Origin: Kalmusia sp. IMI 367209
Lineage: Eukaryota; Ascomycota; Dothideomycetes; Pleosporales; Didymosphaeriaceae
Reading direction: 5' to 3'
NCBI GenBank assembly: GCA_027946365.1
Contig: JAPEUQ010000005.1
Span: 1,612,001 to 1,676,000, forward strand
Length of the DNA stretch: 64,000 nt
In this document: piece after piece, positions 1 to 11,844 of the stretch
How positions within the stretch are numbered: the stretch's first letter is position 1
Layout of the letters: the number at the start of each line of letters is the position of its first letter
Position numbers and translations under genes: made by a program
The notes under the pieces: generated by a model
Told to the model about the DNA's origin: nothing
Database searches by the model: none
What the model saw: the letters and a program-made list of their open reading frames with translations, nothing else

Positions 1-125
1 CTCCCGCGACACCCTGCCATGCCCACGCGCCCATCGTGAATGCGCTCGCCGTCGCTGTGGCTCCCCTTCCCAAGAAGTCCGCCCGTCGCCCGCGTGCCCC
101 AGACGCCGTCCAGTGGTACCGGGGG

Positions 126-2729
126 ATGAATACTAGCCTGACCGCCTACACCCACCTCGAGTCGCTGCTTCTGTTCCAGTCGCTCCATGCATACGGCGTA
201 GGCCCCCAGGTCTTCAGCAGGATCTCGGAGCTGCTGAAGACCAACCCGCACATCACTGCCGACAAGCGCTTCCAGAGCGGCCGTCTCAGTCCGGATGCCT
301 TGCGCAACTTCTACCTGCACATCTTGAAGGAGGAGCTCAGGAGCGAGCAGGCCCAGCCCGATGGCGACGCTCCCAACGGCGACGCAAAGCCCTCGCGCAA
401 GAGGAAGGCCCCCAGCCCGAGTCTGCCCACCGTGCAAGAGTCGCTGCAGCACCAGCACCTCATCCCGAAGCTGGTCAACAAGCTGTACGCCCACTACCGC
501 CAAGCCGTCACCGACCAGATCAGGCAAGACGAGGAGCGCTACGAACGATTGCAACGGGAGCTCCAGGGCATCGAGCGGGGCGATTGGGACGACCAGTTGA
601 GAGAGAGAGCGAACCAGAGGTCTGCGTCGCGGAGTCCCACCCTCCCCAGGAAGCCGCCGCTACTTTCCCAGCAGACTCCGCCGTCGAAGCCGGGTGCATT
701 TCCTCTGCCATCAGAGGCAAATCGCGTCGATGGGCCGCCAACCCTTGCGCCCGCGCCAGGCGGCGCTTTCCATCCCAATCTTGCGCCTGCCAAAACTCCG
801 CTCTCACAGAACGGTCAGGGTCCAGTAAAGGCCGGCCCGTCTCCTTCGCCACGGAAGACGAAGATACCTGCAGACCAGCAAGGAGCTCCGTCGACGCCTG
901 CGTCACAGGCTGAACTGGACCACGCCCCACAGCCTCCACAGACACCTCGATCGGCAGCATCTCATCCTGCGCAACAGGGTCATCCACCTCCAAATGCGCC
1001 ATACACGGGGCCTTCTCTGGCAAACCAACAGCCGTATCAACAGGCGCACCCTTCAACCCCAGGCTCTCAGATTGTGCCAGTTCCAGGGAGCCAGCATCCT
1101 TCCCACAAGGGCTACCCGCCGCATCTCCAAACAGCTTCAGCACAGCTGCATGGGGCTAAAGGTATGCCGCAACTTGCGCCGAACCTCGAAGCTAAGCCGC
1201 CACATGATTCTCCTTCGAGTCGTCAACGATTGTCGGGGCCGCATCAACCAAGCCCGCTGTCTCCCAGCATTCAAACGCCCCAACAGCAAAAGGGCTTTGT
1301 GCCTATTGCTGGGCAGCCACCCTACGTACCCCAGCATCAACAAGCAGGCCAGCCCCCGCCCCAAGTTGGTTTCATGCTTCCTCCCTTCCAGGTCGCACCA
1401 CAGGATCCTTCACGAGCCTTGCCGCAAGCCACCAATGTTCCCCAACAGCATCAGATCTCTACTCCTGTGAATGGCCGACAGCCCTCCTCCAAGGGCACGC
1501 CGCATACTGGTAGAAATGGAGTCCCTCCGATCCATGCTCTGAATGCTCAAGCAACCAGTTTCTCGTCTCCCTTGGGTATACGTGCTATCCTAAGCGCCTT
1601 ATCGACTCCCACATCACCCAAGACTGTGTGGAAGGCTTCCGCTCGGAGCTTAGGGGGTACACCAGTCCCGCGTCCCGATATCAGTCCTATCGATGACATC
1701 GAGTCCTTTCAAAAGCAAGAAGAGAGTCCCCCAAAGACGAAGACGACGCGGAAATCAAGGGCGAAAGGCAAAGCGAAGCAGAAAGAGCCGGAACCGGAAC
1801 CCCAGATCGAGTCCGACCAGCAGACCGAGGAGACGGTTCCGGAAATGGAGACTAGACAGGGGCGGTCACGACGAAAAGCTCCCATCAAAAGAGGCAGACC
1901 AGGCAGCATTGCTTCTTCACAAGCAGGCACATCCGTACGAGGCCGCAGCAGGAGCCATTCGATACTTTCTCATACGGAGACCATCGCGGCTGATAGCGAA
2001 TCTCAAGCTGGAGGTCGGATCAAGTCGGAGCGAGGGGCCTCGATCGACGTTGCCGACGAAGATGTGGCCGCAACTCCTACCCAAATGTCGACTCGTAGGC
2101 GTGGTGCCGCTACCCAGCCGAACAACAAACGCAAGCGAAATATGCGAGAGGTGACTCCCGAAGAAAGTGAAGGTCGGTCCAGGACTCCCGAGCTGCCCAA
2201 GACGATAATTGCGCTACGGCATTTCTCTCGCATGTGCGCACCTTTGATGAACGACATTGGTTCACATAAGCATGCCTCCACATTCACAACAGCGGTGAAG
2301 GCAAAAGATGCGGAAGGGTACTACGACATCATCAAGCGCCCCACTGATCTCAAAACGATCCAAAAAGCTATCGCAGCGGGGGCAAAGCAAGTCGCAGCTG
2401 CCGCCTCAGGCGACACACCAGCTGGCAGCCCAGGTGGTGCAGGGGGTATTGTCGAGCTGCCTGCCACCCCTGACAATATGCCTCCCAAGGCGATTGTGAA
2501 CTCGTCCCAGCTGGAGAAGGAGCTTATGCGAATGTTTGTCAACGCCGTCATGTTCAACACGGGAGAGGAAGGCGTTGTTGAAGACGCGAGAGACATGTTC
2601 GAGACAGTGCAACGGAGCGTGTCAAGCTGGCGAAGCGTCGAGAGAGCGAGTGGAAGGCTGGAAGTGGAAGAAACGCCGCCAGTATTGGACGACGATGTAC
2701 CAGCGGCTTCTAAAAGGAGGAAGCTTTGA
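126..2729 (+). CDS. BRD8-like bromodomain protein (probable NuA4 acetyltransferase subunit)
   Basis: Single open frame, 867 aa from the ATG at 126. The frame is open to the window edge, but the only upstream start-like codon is a GTG at 36, so I chose the first ATG; its MNTSLTAYTHLESLLLFQSL opening resembles fungal BRD8-type proteins (from memory). The N-terminal ~140 residues are helical and Leu-rich. Residues ~150-690 are low-complexity Pro/Gln/Ser-rich with basic patches (AT-hook or NLS-like). A bromodomain-like region follows at ~690-835, with the YYDIIKRPTDLKTIQ stretch (the ZA-loop/helix B signature), interrupted by an Ala/Gly-rich insertion, then LEKELMRMFVNAVMFN with the conserved acetyl-lysine-binding Asn. 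The C-terminus is a basic KRRKL. The inferred role is chromatin acetyl-lysine reading in a histone acetyltransferase complex. An additional upstream exon outside the window cannot be excluded. Confidence 0.85.
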   Translation: MNTSLTAYTHLESLLLFQSLHAYGVGPQVFSRISELLKTNPHITADKRFQSGRLSPDALRNFYLHILKEELRSEQAQPDGDAPNGDAKPSRKRKAPSPSLPTVQESLQHQHLIPKLVNKLYAHYRQAVTDQIRQDEERYERLQRELQGIERGDWDDQLRERANQRSASRSPTLPRKPPLLSQQTPPSKPGAFPLPSEANRVDGPPTLAPAPGGAFHPNLAPAKTPLSQNGQGPVKAGPSPSPRKTKIPADQQGAPSTPASQAELDHAPQPPQTPRSAASHPAQQGHPPPNAPYTGPSLANQQPYQQAHPSTPGSQIVPVPGSQHPSHKGYPPHLQTASAQLHGAKGMPQLAPNLEAKPPHDSPSSRQRLSGPHQPSPLSPSIQTPQQQKGFVPIAGQPPYVPQHQQAGQPPPQVGFMLPPFQVAPQDPSRALPQATNVPQQHQISTPVNGRQPSSKGTPHTGRNGVPPIHALNAQATSFSSPLGIRAILSALSTPTSPKTVWKASARSLGGTPVPRPDISPIDDIESFQKQEESPPKTKTTRKSRAKGKAKQKEPEPEPQIESDQQTEETVPEMETRQGRSRRKAPIKRGRPGSIASSQAGTSVRGRSRSHSILSHTETIAADSESQAGGRIKSERGASIDVADEDVAATPTQMSTRRRGAATQPNNKRKRNMREVTPEESEGRSRTPELPKTIIALRHFSRMCAPLMNDIGSHKHASTFTTAVKAKDAEGYYDIIKRPTDLKTIQKAIAAGAKQVAAAASGDTPAGSPGGAGGIVELPATPDNMPPKAIVNSSQLEKELMRMFVNAVMFNTGEEGVVEDARDMFETVQRSVSSWRSVERASGRLEVEETPPVLDDDVPAASKRRKL

Positions 2730-4279
2730 CGCATGCGTGATGGAAGTTATCTGTACCTTGGCCTTCTGTGGTGCTGAATGCACAGTACAATCTTCATGCA
2801 TTCATGCAAGTGATGACACTGCTACTTCGTTGATTCGATTTGAGAGGATATCGATATGCGGCGATAGACGTGTTCAATGAAACATAATTATTTCAAACCA
2901 TACGTACCGGCACCTTACCAATGTGCTCTAGATAGACCATGTTTTCACAAGCTGAAGCGTTTCCAATGTTCTACAGCAGTGCAGCAGTGCAGCGGCGCAG
3001 CGGTGCAGCGGTGCTGTGGTGAATGCGGCGTGTAGAGCGTCTGCGATGTTTACCAGGATGCATGCTCGCAAGTATGGTCCGATTATCACCCCACCTCTGC
3101 ATCCAGCGACACCAACACATGCAAAAGATATTCCCGGCGCACGAGAATAGCACCCCACATAACAATCAAAAAGCACTTTACTGAGATCCACGTTCCTGCA
3201 GCCTTGTGCTGAAGCTTTCGGCGGCTTCCGCCCGGTCGCTTCTTCCCGGGCGATCGAGGCTCGCTAGCGGGTTCAGAGCCAGCAGCGCACACAGAGACCC
3301 ATTGGATGGACTGCGAGGGAAAAATTGCCGGATGCATGTGAATGCAAACGGCAAGGTTGACTACGAGAAGGAAGAGGCAGACACCCGAAGGCTCCTCGTC
3401 CTCGGATGGTCGAGGAGATGATGACTAAGGCACAGCGACAAAATGTGGAGACCACGTGCGGAGCAGGAACTTTGGAACCTGTCAGCTCGACGATTCTTCT
3501 ACCAGTTGCCAAGGACTTTGCTCTCTTGGACGATTCGGCCGATGGTGTTATTATCTGATCGATCCGGCTTATTGTCGCGAGGTGATTTTTGACGGGACTG
3601 GCCTCTGGTAGTTTCTTTCTCTACATCGAGAGCAGACCGTTGTCCCTGGGAGATGATGGACTCCATGCATCCATGGTTACCGTGGCTCGCAAACTAGCGG
3701 CATGTCTGCGGCATGCTCTCATGGAAAAAGCGGCATCTTTTTGCATATCCGTTGGCCGCACAGACCAATTTCCGTTCCAAACCACCTGTAGGACTACCTT
3801 CGCCAAAGCATCCTTAGGTAAACCCCTCTCCCGGGAGCTGCCGAGCGCCCTCGTAGAGTGAGCTGTTGATGGTGCCATTGCGGAAGCTGCGCAATGATGG
3901 GCAATGTGTCGGTTGCACGGAGATGGCCCGCACGAAGATGCGGGTCTGGGTATAAGGAAACAAGGCGCGTGGACGGGAAGATCTATAGCATCATCATAGC
4001 CCCCGTCCCCACTAGAATATTCCACACAGGTGCTGGCAACTCGGCATCCCACACCATCCCAGCCTACTACGCTTCCAAGGAAAGTTGCAGGTACTTATAT
4101 CGCCAATACGACGCCGGACGCTTGCACACTTCCAAGTTCGTCGAGACACATCACACCAAGACTCTTGATAGGCCCGAACCCCTCAATTTTTTTCAACCCT
4201 ATCAGCTCCAACTCAAGCAGTGAATATATATACACCGAGTATCCCCAAACAAAAGTCCACGGCAACACTCACCTTCACC
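2730..4279. other. Intergenic region, no gene seen
   Basis: About 1.5 kb between the bromodomain gene and the bHLH gene. Open frames here are short and show no family resemblance. A small GC-rich direct repeat (GCAG/GCGGTGCAGCG units) lies at about 2974-3016. A TATA-like TATATATAC sits at about 4225, close to the bHLH start. Confidence 0.5.
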
Positions 4280-5161
4280 ATGGACTTCACCGACTATTCC
4301 TCGTTTCCAATCTTAGCGAGCCCCGCGTGCTCGCCTACGACCGAGGCCTACTCCTATCCGGCCTTCGACAAGGCATACATTGCAGGCCCCTACACATCAT
4401 CGTCCGATGCATCGCTCGCCGGGCTCGACACCTACTTCGACCGACCCATCTCCTCCGTAGAGGCACCCAAAGGCTTCACTGCGAAATCGCCAGTAACACC
4501 GACGACGACAGCAGCGCAGCTCAAGGCGCCCTTCAACCCGATGTTCGACCAGCCATTCGGACAGATCGAGCCGTTCTCATCCGGCTTCTCCTTCGATGCA
4601 AACACGGCCTCCTTCGACTTCAGCTCGCCCTCCTCGCACCACTCTCGCACACCGTCACTCTGCGGCGACGTCCCGCAGGACACGGCCCCGCTCACCTCTC
4701 CCCCCCTTTCACCACGCCCTCAGCTGAAGCGCGAGTCAACCGACTCCTCCTTCAAACTGGACTCGGCCCCCTCGCCCAAGCGCAAACGCGGCCGCCCCCG
4801 CGTCGACCGCGCCAACTCCTCCACCTCGACCTCCTCCAAAGGCCAGCACCGAACGCCGCGCCTCCCGCACAACCAGGTCGAGCGCAAGTACCGCGAGGGC
4901 CTCAACGCCTCTCTCGAGCGCCTCCGCAGAGCCGTGCCCACGCTGGTCCAGCCAGACGAAGTCTCCCTCCTCAGCCAGCCCCGCCCCAGCAAATCCATGG
5001 TCCTGGCCGGCGCAATCGACTACATCAAAGCCATCGAGAAGGAGCGCGACTTGCTCAGGGAAGAAAACGAACGCCTGCGCACCTGGGGCGACGCTTCTGG
5101 GAATCTCCGGGGAGGTGCATCGAGCTTCGCTGGCTTCTTGCCTACGAATACACGCACTTGA
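4280..5161 (+). CDS. bHLH-leucine zipper transcription factor, SREBP-type basic region
   Basis: Intronless, 293 aa. The ATG at 4280 is preceded by TTCACC (strong Kozak context); an in-frame ATG at 4220 lies in the likely 5'UTR. Residues 1-170 are Ser/Thr/Pro-rich and probably activating. A basic KRKRGRPR motif (AT-hook/NLS) precedes the bHLH at ~190-275. Its basic region HNQVERKYREGLN has Tyr where most bHLH proteins have Arg, a hallmark of SREBP-family factors that bind sterol regulatory elements. An expanded loop and the helix SKSMVLAGAIDYIKAIE follow, then a short heptad zipper. No transmembrane segment is seen, so it is not a membrane-tethered SREBP; it resembles the short soluble fungal members. 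Target genes cannot be read from the sequence. Confidence 0.9.
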   Translation: MDFTDYSSFPILASPACSPTTEAYSYPAFDKAYIAGPYTSSSDASLAGLDTYFDRPISSVEAPKGFTAKSPVTPTTTAAQLKAPFNPMFDQPFGQIEPFSSGFSFDANTASFDFSSPSSHHSRTPSLCGDVPQDTAPLTSPPLSPRPQLKRESTDSSFKLDSAPSPKRKRGRPRVDRANSSTSTSSKGQHRTPRLPHNQVERKYREGLNASLERLRRAVPTLVQPDEVSLLSQPRPSKSMVLAGAIDYIKAIEKERDLLREENERLRTWGDASGNLRGGASSFAGFLPTNTRT

Positions 5162-6569
5162 ATTCGGTGCCCTCTTCCCTCTCTTCCCCCCTTCCCTTCC
5201 GCCGAAAAAGTAGACGGAAGCAGATGAAGAAGAGAGCAATCTCACGTTCCATTGTTTTTTTTTCCCAGGGCAAAAAAATTAGGGCTGAAGACATTGGCTT
5301 CCAAGCACAGAAGTATCGGGAGGAAAGCATATCCAGTACTCTTTTTCCTTTCCTTGCATACGACATACCACACGGTATCAAACGCGTCCATTTCCGACTT
5401 CCCCGCATCTCCCTGCGATGGGTCTTCTTTGCAGCGGGTAACATTGCGCATCGCTTCATTCCATAGGCAAAGCGTCTTCCTTCCTTCCTTCCTTCCCTTC
5501 CTTCATTCGTAGTCATTTCATTCGGCGTCGGGGCTTCGCGTCTCCCGCTCGTTTGCCACCTCCCTCCATCAAGTGCTGAAGAGCGGGGATTGTTTAGGCT
5601 TTTGGTTTTCTTCTTCCAGACTTTGGGGTCTGAGATAAGTCTGAGATCTGGCTTCGGTCATCACATAATAGTAATTCGATTGCGTTCACTTGGTTGTTCT
5701 CACGCGCGAGCGCTGTCTGCACGTGGTACTTTCGTCGTTGGTGATTAGCTGGCATAATGGTTGTGCATTAAAGGAAGTGTAAGATTGAATATGGGTGTGC
5801 GGTCATCGAGGCTCCACGTTAATCTTCGGGTTCTTTCTACATGGGTTTGAATGGTTGGGCTTAGACTGGGCAACGGATTCTTTCGTTTGTCAGGGTGCTT
5901 TGATAACTGGGCTTTGGTTCCACGGGAGAGTGTGCTGGCATGGTATGAGTGAGGGCTCTGGGCTTGCACTGGGATGTGTTGTGATACGTGCACTGAGCAC
6001 ACTTACGAGACTGACGACTGGTGGGTTATCATTGGGGCTGTAACGCTGTTAGATCGGTGATGGTGTTGGTATCTTTGTTGGAGTGCTATGCGTGATATGA
6101 AGTCTTGGATGGACTTGGTGTTCATGATTCCTTGTGGCTCTTGCTTTATTGGAAGAAAAGAAAGAGTTTGGTCAAAGTGAGCTTGCATGTCCTTTGTTTC
6201 AGTAATAAGTAGAGTAATCTCATACGACTTTTCTATTTGTGAACAAGATTGGACGTTCATTGATCGCACCGGGTAAGACACGAGTGCATATTCATAGCAG
6301 TGAGGAATTGTGGTCAATAGCCTGGCGGCTGAGCTAGCTCCTAACGAAGTTCAAACTTCCTAGAGATAGTTTACTAACCTGATCCAGCAAGGGTCTCATA
6401 GTACTAGGGATTTGTGACATAAGTGAGGTATCTAAGCAATACGTGACACTTGTAAAACCCCTCAAAAAAAGCCTACAAAAAAATCTTTACAACTATACTT
6501 CCCGAGCTAATCTTCACGTCCTACTCTCCGCCTCCACACTCCTCCATTCCAATACCACCGCCCACCCCG
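5162..6569. other. Intergenic region with CTTC microsatellite
   Basis: 3'UTR and spacer between the bHLH gene and the converging P450 gene. A (CTTC)n tract lies at about 5476-5505. No supported gene. Confidence 0.5.
5476..5505 (+). repeat. (CTTC)n microsatellite
   Basis: Imperfect run of CTTC units in the bHLH 3' flank. Confidence 0.8.
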
Positions 6570-8280
6570 TCACGCAGGCGTCTTCCTCACATCCGTAATC
6601 TTCACCATCAACGGACTCTTCTCCCACGTATTATACGCCCTCAGCCCCCTAAACTCATCCTTGGGATCCCAAAGCGGCGCCCCATCCGCAAACTCCAAAT
6701 CAAAATGCCACAACAACGCGCCCAAGATAAGCCTCAACTCGACATAGGTCAAATTCCTGCCAATGCAACCGCGCGGCCCCAGCGAAAACGGCTGTGCCGC
6801 TTTCCTAACGTCGCCAGCGTACCGTGCCCTACTCTCGGGCGTATCCAGGAAGCGCTCGGGCACAAACGCGTCCGGGTCCGCGAAGTTGCGTGAAGAGTGC
6901 GCGGCTGCCCACGAGGCGACGCATACGGAGGTTCCGCCGGGGACCATGTGGCCGTCGATTAGGGCGCCGTCTTTCGGCACGGTGCGCAGTAGGCCAATGG
7001 GTACGGGTGGGAAAATGCGCAGTCCTTCTTCGATGCAGGCATTCATGTAGGGGAGGCTGCCTAGGACGTCCATGGTGAGGTCGGCTTCGGTTTTGCAGGC
7101 GGAGCGGAGCTCGTCTTTTATGCGCTGGTATTTGTCGGGGTTGCGCAGGAGGTAGTTGGTTAGGCCGCAGAGTTCGGTGGCGGTGGTTTCGCTGCCGGCG
7201 ACGCTGTTTCATAGTTAGTTTTGAGGTCTAGGGGTTGGGGGAAGGGGATCATTACATGAATAGGGCGGCGTTCATGATGACTTCGTCGTCGGAGACTTCG
7301 TTCTTCTTTTCGCGCTGCTTGAGGATGTACCAGATGAAGTCGCGGTGGTCGGTCTTGGTCGCCATGCGGCGGTTCGTCTTCTCCGTCGAGTTGCGTAGAT
7401 GCTTGTAGCGCCGCTCGCGGATAATGGACGGAATGCACCACATCATGAAGCGCTGTCCGAAACTGCCCGGCGAGGCGAAGCGGCGGGTGGCTTGCTCGAG
7501 GGCGCCTGCTTTGATCGATTCATAGACCAATACGACCCAATTTGCCGACTCTGAACCTTCGCCTATGCACTTTGGTCAGCATGTTTGTGTTTCGATGCTG
7601 AGGGTGATGGAAATACGAACCTTCCTGCAAGCACCCGAACGGTTCGCCAAAACTGAGATCCCCAATGATGTCGAATGTGCAGAAATTGAACCAAGAAACC
7701 ATATTCGCGTGTTCCCCCCTATGGCTCATCTCCCTCAATCGCTTCACGAAAAGGTCCACATACCCCTTCAAGATGGGCTCTTGTTCTAACAACGCCTGCT
7801 TACTAAACGCATGGGCAAGCGCCCTCCTCTGCCTCGCATGATGAATATCTGGGGCCATGGTCAGATTTGTTGCGCCGGGGATAGCCTCTACGGCGCCAAC
7901 ATGGATGGGATCCTTGTCCATGTTGGCCATGCCGACGCGGTGCCCGTAGATGTCTTCCCAGGCTTTGGCCGTGTTGAAACTGAGTTCGTTAGGCATGACG
8001 CGCACGACGGGGCCATAGCGGTCGTGTAGCGTTTTGTAGTCGAAGGAAATGCGGCCGCGGAGGAGAGAGATTATTGAGGGGATGGGGGAGATGCGCCAGA
8101 GAAGGGGCCCCGGGTATTTGGCGAGTGGATGGAGGGTGATGCGGTAGATTGCTACAGTGAGGAAGTAGACGACCAACTTCGACCGTTAGGTAAAAGGTGC
8201 TACAGGAGTAGGAAGATACGAACGACAATGGGTGTCCATATGGCAAATTGCCTGAGGCGCTCTCCGTCGACGAGACCCAT
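6570..8280 (-). CDS. Cytochrome P450 monooxygenase (isotrichodermin 15-hydroxylase-like group)
   Basis: Four exons (8280-8224, 8176-7621, 7562-7256, 7203-6570), 517 aa. The introns are 47, 58 and 52 bp with GT...AG ends and agreeing phases. The N-terminus has a hydrophobic membrane anchor followed by HPLAKYPGP. The I-helix oxygen-binding motif appears as IVAGSETTA across the last splice junction. Other landmarks are ExxR (EEGLR), the PERF motif (FVPERF) and the haem loop FSLGPRGCIGRNL with its Cys ligand. It is full length for a fungal ER-bound class II P450 and would need an NADPH-P450 reductase partner. The SGNH hydrolase and PRISE reductase nearby suggest a metabolite pathway; the substrate is unknown. 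The first short exon is the least certain. Confidence 0.93.
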
Positions 8281-9068
8281 CGTGTCTGATGATGAGCGTA
8301 CTACCCTAGTCCAAATTCCAAAACGGAGGCTGAAAAACCCACAGTCGAATGTAAACTGGAAACAGGAATTCTCAGAATGCGAGAAGGGAAAGAGACACGA
8401 GGAACGCAATCTGGGGAAACAAGCTCCACGACATCCCAAATATACGCCTCCTGAGTGGTCACAGGGACTTGCCCAGATCCTGACGCTAGCGCCCCACTAC
8501 ATTGACTTGGATATCGGCATTGTGGGTGTTCTTCGAGCGAGATGCTTCACGGCACGTTTTCGCCAAAGCATATCCGCTCCAGGTGTGCAGACCAAAGTCG
8601 AGAATGTTTAGATATCTCTTCAAATTTGCCGTACGTGTTAGTGATGGCTATATCAAGTGATTCGATTACATGAAAAGTCGCAAGAGCAGTTTGCACGTGT
8701 GCAAGATTGAAGAAGAACGTTTTAAACTTCATGTCACGTGTTCCGGGAGGAGATGTGTTGTAGTTCTAACTCGTTAGCGCGGTGTTGAAGTGTCTGTTAC
8801 CCCGCAATTTCTCCAGACCAACAGGAACCCCGCTGCTACCAGCAGCCACTGAGCCACTGTGAAACGAACGATTGAATCGTGTCCCTAGAAGGCGATTGCA
8901 GGTTTGAGTCGTGCGATGTTGTCTACGCCGAGCTTCCGCGAGTATCACTCCCCTTGCTTAGCAGAACTTTGCACTGACATGAATGTCACAACATAACGAG
9001 TTTGCGTATTGAAGCTACGAAGGTAACAATCCTCTCATCAAGTGAGTCACTATAACAGCCCAATACAG
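8281..9068. other. Intergenic region, no gene seen
   Basis: Upstream region of the P450 gene and 3' flank of the SGNH hydrolase gene. Only short uninformative frames. Confidence 0.45.
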
Positions 9069-9909
9069 TCAAGCAGGCACCGGGAGAATCCGCGCCTGAT
9101 TCTCCAACACAGCATCAGCCCAAATATCGCCCATATGCGCATAGCCCGCAGGAGACCTGTTAAATATTAGCCAATCCTGATACTCACGGTAACTAGACCA
9201 AAACTTACGGATGTAAATCATCGCTCAACTCATCCGTACCGATGACACTTTGGTCCACAGTAATCACATTGAACCCTTGATCTACTCTTTCTTTCACCAC
9301 CTCCGGTATCTTCGCATTGTATACATCAAACCTCTCCTGGCTCGCCTCAATAGTCGTTTGAACGATCTTCGCCACAAACACTACCGCATCAGGCAGCTCC
9401 TTCAAAATATCATCAATCACGTCGCCTAGCCTCTCCGGCGCCTCACTCCACGGCTCTGCCGCCGTCTCTGCCCTGTTCAGATCGTTGGTTGCGAGATGCA
9501 CCAGCACGACATTGGGCTTGAAATCTAGCGCGGGGCCGAGCACGGCGCGCACGGCGCTGATGGTCCACCCAGAGTGGCCTTCGTTCTGGTTATCCGTCAT
9601 GTTCCCTGAGGTCTGGGTGCCAACGAAATCGACGCTGGCGCCGGCGTCAATGAGGCGCGAACGGAGTTGTTCACGGTAGCCATTGGTCCCTTGGGCGTTG
9701 ATGTAGCCCCATGTTATGGAGTCGCCGAGAGGGAGTATGCGGAGTGGGACGGAGGAGATGTCGCGCAGAGACAGAGGGGCGCTGAGAGTTGTAGGAAGGA
9801 CTGGTAAACAGTCAGTTCAGAAAACATACACGTTTCGGTTGAGTTTATGCTTACGAAATGAGAGCAATGCGCATGGCAGAGCTAGTCTTGTGCTAAGATT
9901 CAGCATCAT
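9069..9909 (-). CDS. Secreted SGNH/GDSL-type hydrolase
   Basis: Three exons (9909-9855, 9800-9209, 9156-9069), 244 aa, with introns of 54 and 52 bp. Exon 1 encodes a Leu-rich signal peptide. Block I PLGDSITWG carries the nucleophile Ser. A central HLATNDLNR gives the block III Asn. The last exon completes the catalytic dyad in DDLHPSPAGY (Asp...His). The family hydrolyses ester bonds (lipids, acetylated sugars or other small esters). The length fits small fungal secreted SGNH esterases. The substrate is unknown. It is transcribed in the same direction as its P450 and PRISE neighbours. Confidence 0.9.
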
Positions 9910-10561
9910 CTTGTCTAGAAATAATTCACGTCTAAGGACCGATAAATATAAGGACTGAATATGCTGGAAAAAGTGCGAAAGGCTGCAAATACTTCAACGT
10001 GTACCATGATCAATAATAATAATTCTAAGCCCTGCTAGATATTCCACCGCTGACCGGGAAATCGTAAGTTGTTTACCCCACCATATATAGTGCCATGGGT
10101 TTTCGGCGCAGAAATTCACCGTGCAGATTCCGCGGACATGGGTAGTTGCCCTCCTTCGGGTCACATGAATACTACAACAGTGGTATGGACTATTCTGGGC
10201 AATACTTTTGAAGAAAAGATTGTCAGTAGTTTCTTAATTTCTTGGTACACTGCCTTTACTCCGCCATCTGGTAGTCTCAGTGGAGTCGTTGTATCACGTC
10301 ATATCTTTGCGATCAACAGGGGGCCTGATGCTAAGCATGACGTAGCGACCAGACCAATTGGGCAGAATATTTCACTCGTATATTGTGAAGACTGGGAGAG
10401 ATGGCACATAAGAAAAGAATTCAAGTTGATGTGTGGCAAGGAAGTTGGGGAAATGATTGATAGTAAAGATGGCGCTAACTTCTTTGAGTTGTGATCGCCG
10501 TGAGATGAGCTCCCGGGATATCTTGTAGCGAAATGACAGAACATCATTGGGAAAACCATAC
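9910..10561. other. Intergenic region, no gene seen
   Basis: Short spacer between two same-strand genes. A 141-codon forward frame (10069-10494) has no recognisable domain and I do not call it. Confidence 0.4.
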
Positions 10562-11844
10562 TCACGGGATGACTTTCGCTTGTCTCATGCGGTCGAAGGC
10601 AATTTTCCAGGTTTCTGGGGTCTTTATCTCCTCGGTGTAGCCCACTTTGTGTGAAGCCTCCATGCTCATCTGGCGATCGAAGTCGAACATTGTCATAATA
10701 TAGTACTGTGATTTTGATTATTAGCTGCTGCAGATTGAGGTAGGAAAAAGCATATGAAGTACGAAAAGATCTTACCTGGAATCCTGGATGTGTGATGTCG
10801 CTATCGACAGAGCCCTTCTTGAGGTTATGCTTCTGCTCCAGCTCATTCCATTCTTTCCTGTGCGCTGCAATATACGCACCAGGCTGTGGCGAATTCTCTT
10901 CCGGTCCAGTGCCCTTTAATCCAAAGTAGTTGCAAATTATTGGCCACTTGCCTTTCCAGTTATCTTCCTGTCCGCCTACATTGAAGCTCTGCGACGCAGT
11001 CTTCTCAGGGTGTAGCGAAGCGTATATAGAGAAATGCGCTACCATATCTTGCGGTGACTCGTTGTATCTATTCACCCATGACTTCTCAGTTCCAGGAAAA
11101 GGGACCTTCGAGCCTTCGCCCTCGACAGCGCGATAGAGGGACAAGTAGAGCGCTAGCGTTTGGGCTAAGCAGTATGCGTTGTTATTTGGGACGAAGCCAA
11201 TGATATTGTCCGGTCGGACCTCACACCAGTTCCACTGCTTTCCTTTTGAAATGCGCTTCAGACAGTCGATCTGATTGTAGTAGAAAAGCTGGGAGAGAGC
11301 GGGCTCGGGGATCGGAGGAAGCGTTTCCCGCAGCGGCAGATCATTTGCGAAAGGGAATTTGTCGAGCATTTGGCAGCCGTAGATTTTTGTGCCGGAGGGT
11401 AGTACGACGTACGATAGCTTGGAAGATAAGGTCTCTATTGCGGTTACGGCGCGCTCGAGCATGGCCTCGTTGGTCTTGCACTCGGCATCGTTATCATCGA
11501 TCTGCTTGTATGCTACAAACTCTTAGTACTCCTACATTATAATGATCCGCGGTAGTGGTCTGCTCACAATAGAAGTATACCTGTGTCACGGAGTCCACAT
11601 CTGGGACCTTTTCCTTGATCGTCTTCTCTAGGTCTTCCTGGGTTCCCTTCAACAGGTCGATTCCAGAGACAATTTGCAGCCTTGGATCATCTGGCCAGAG
11701 GGCCATCTCACGTGTAAGTGGTCGGTTGACAAGCGCAGACACCTTAGTGAAGGCATCTTTGGACGGATAACCATTGAGGATCGAATTGACGATGGCCCAT
11801 CCAGAAATTCCAGATGCGCCGTAGATGAGCGCGTGATTCCCCAT
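10562..11844 (-). CDS. PRISE-type short-chain reductase (progesterone 5-beta-reductase/iridoid-synthase-like)
   Basis: Three exons (11844-11568, 11512-10776, 10705-10562), 385 aa, with introns of 55 and 70 bp. The N-terminal Rossmann motif GASGISGWA binds NADPH. Other landmarks are the conserved YVVLPSGTKIYG strand, an FYYNQIDCL segment containing the family's catalytic-type Tyr, the WNWCEVRPDNIIGFVP block, and a C-terminal tail ending FDRMRQAKVIP. Family members reduce activated C=C bonds of enones. The spliced C-terminus and agreeing phases make the model firm. Co-location with a P450, a hydrolase and an FAD oxidase suggests tailoring of a small molecule, but the substrate is not visible. 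Confidence 0.9.

Noticed and set aside
36..125. N-terminal extension of the bromodomain protein from a GTG
   Set aside because: GTG is not a normal nuclear start in fungi; the first ATG at 126 begins the family-like sequence. The open frame to the edge may be 5'UTR or another exon.
520..1143. 207-codon antisense frame
   Set aside because: Shadow of the Pro/Gln-rich bromodomain coding strand with no domain of its own.
10069..10494. 141-codon forward frame
   Set aside because: No domain, sits in the 3' region of the PRISE gene; composition looks like chance.
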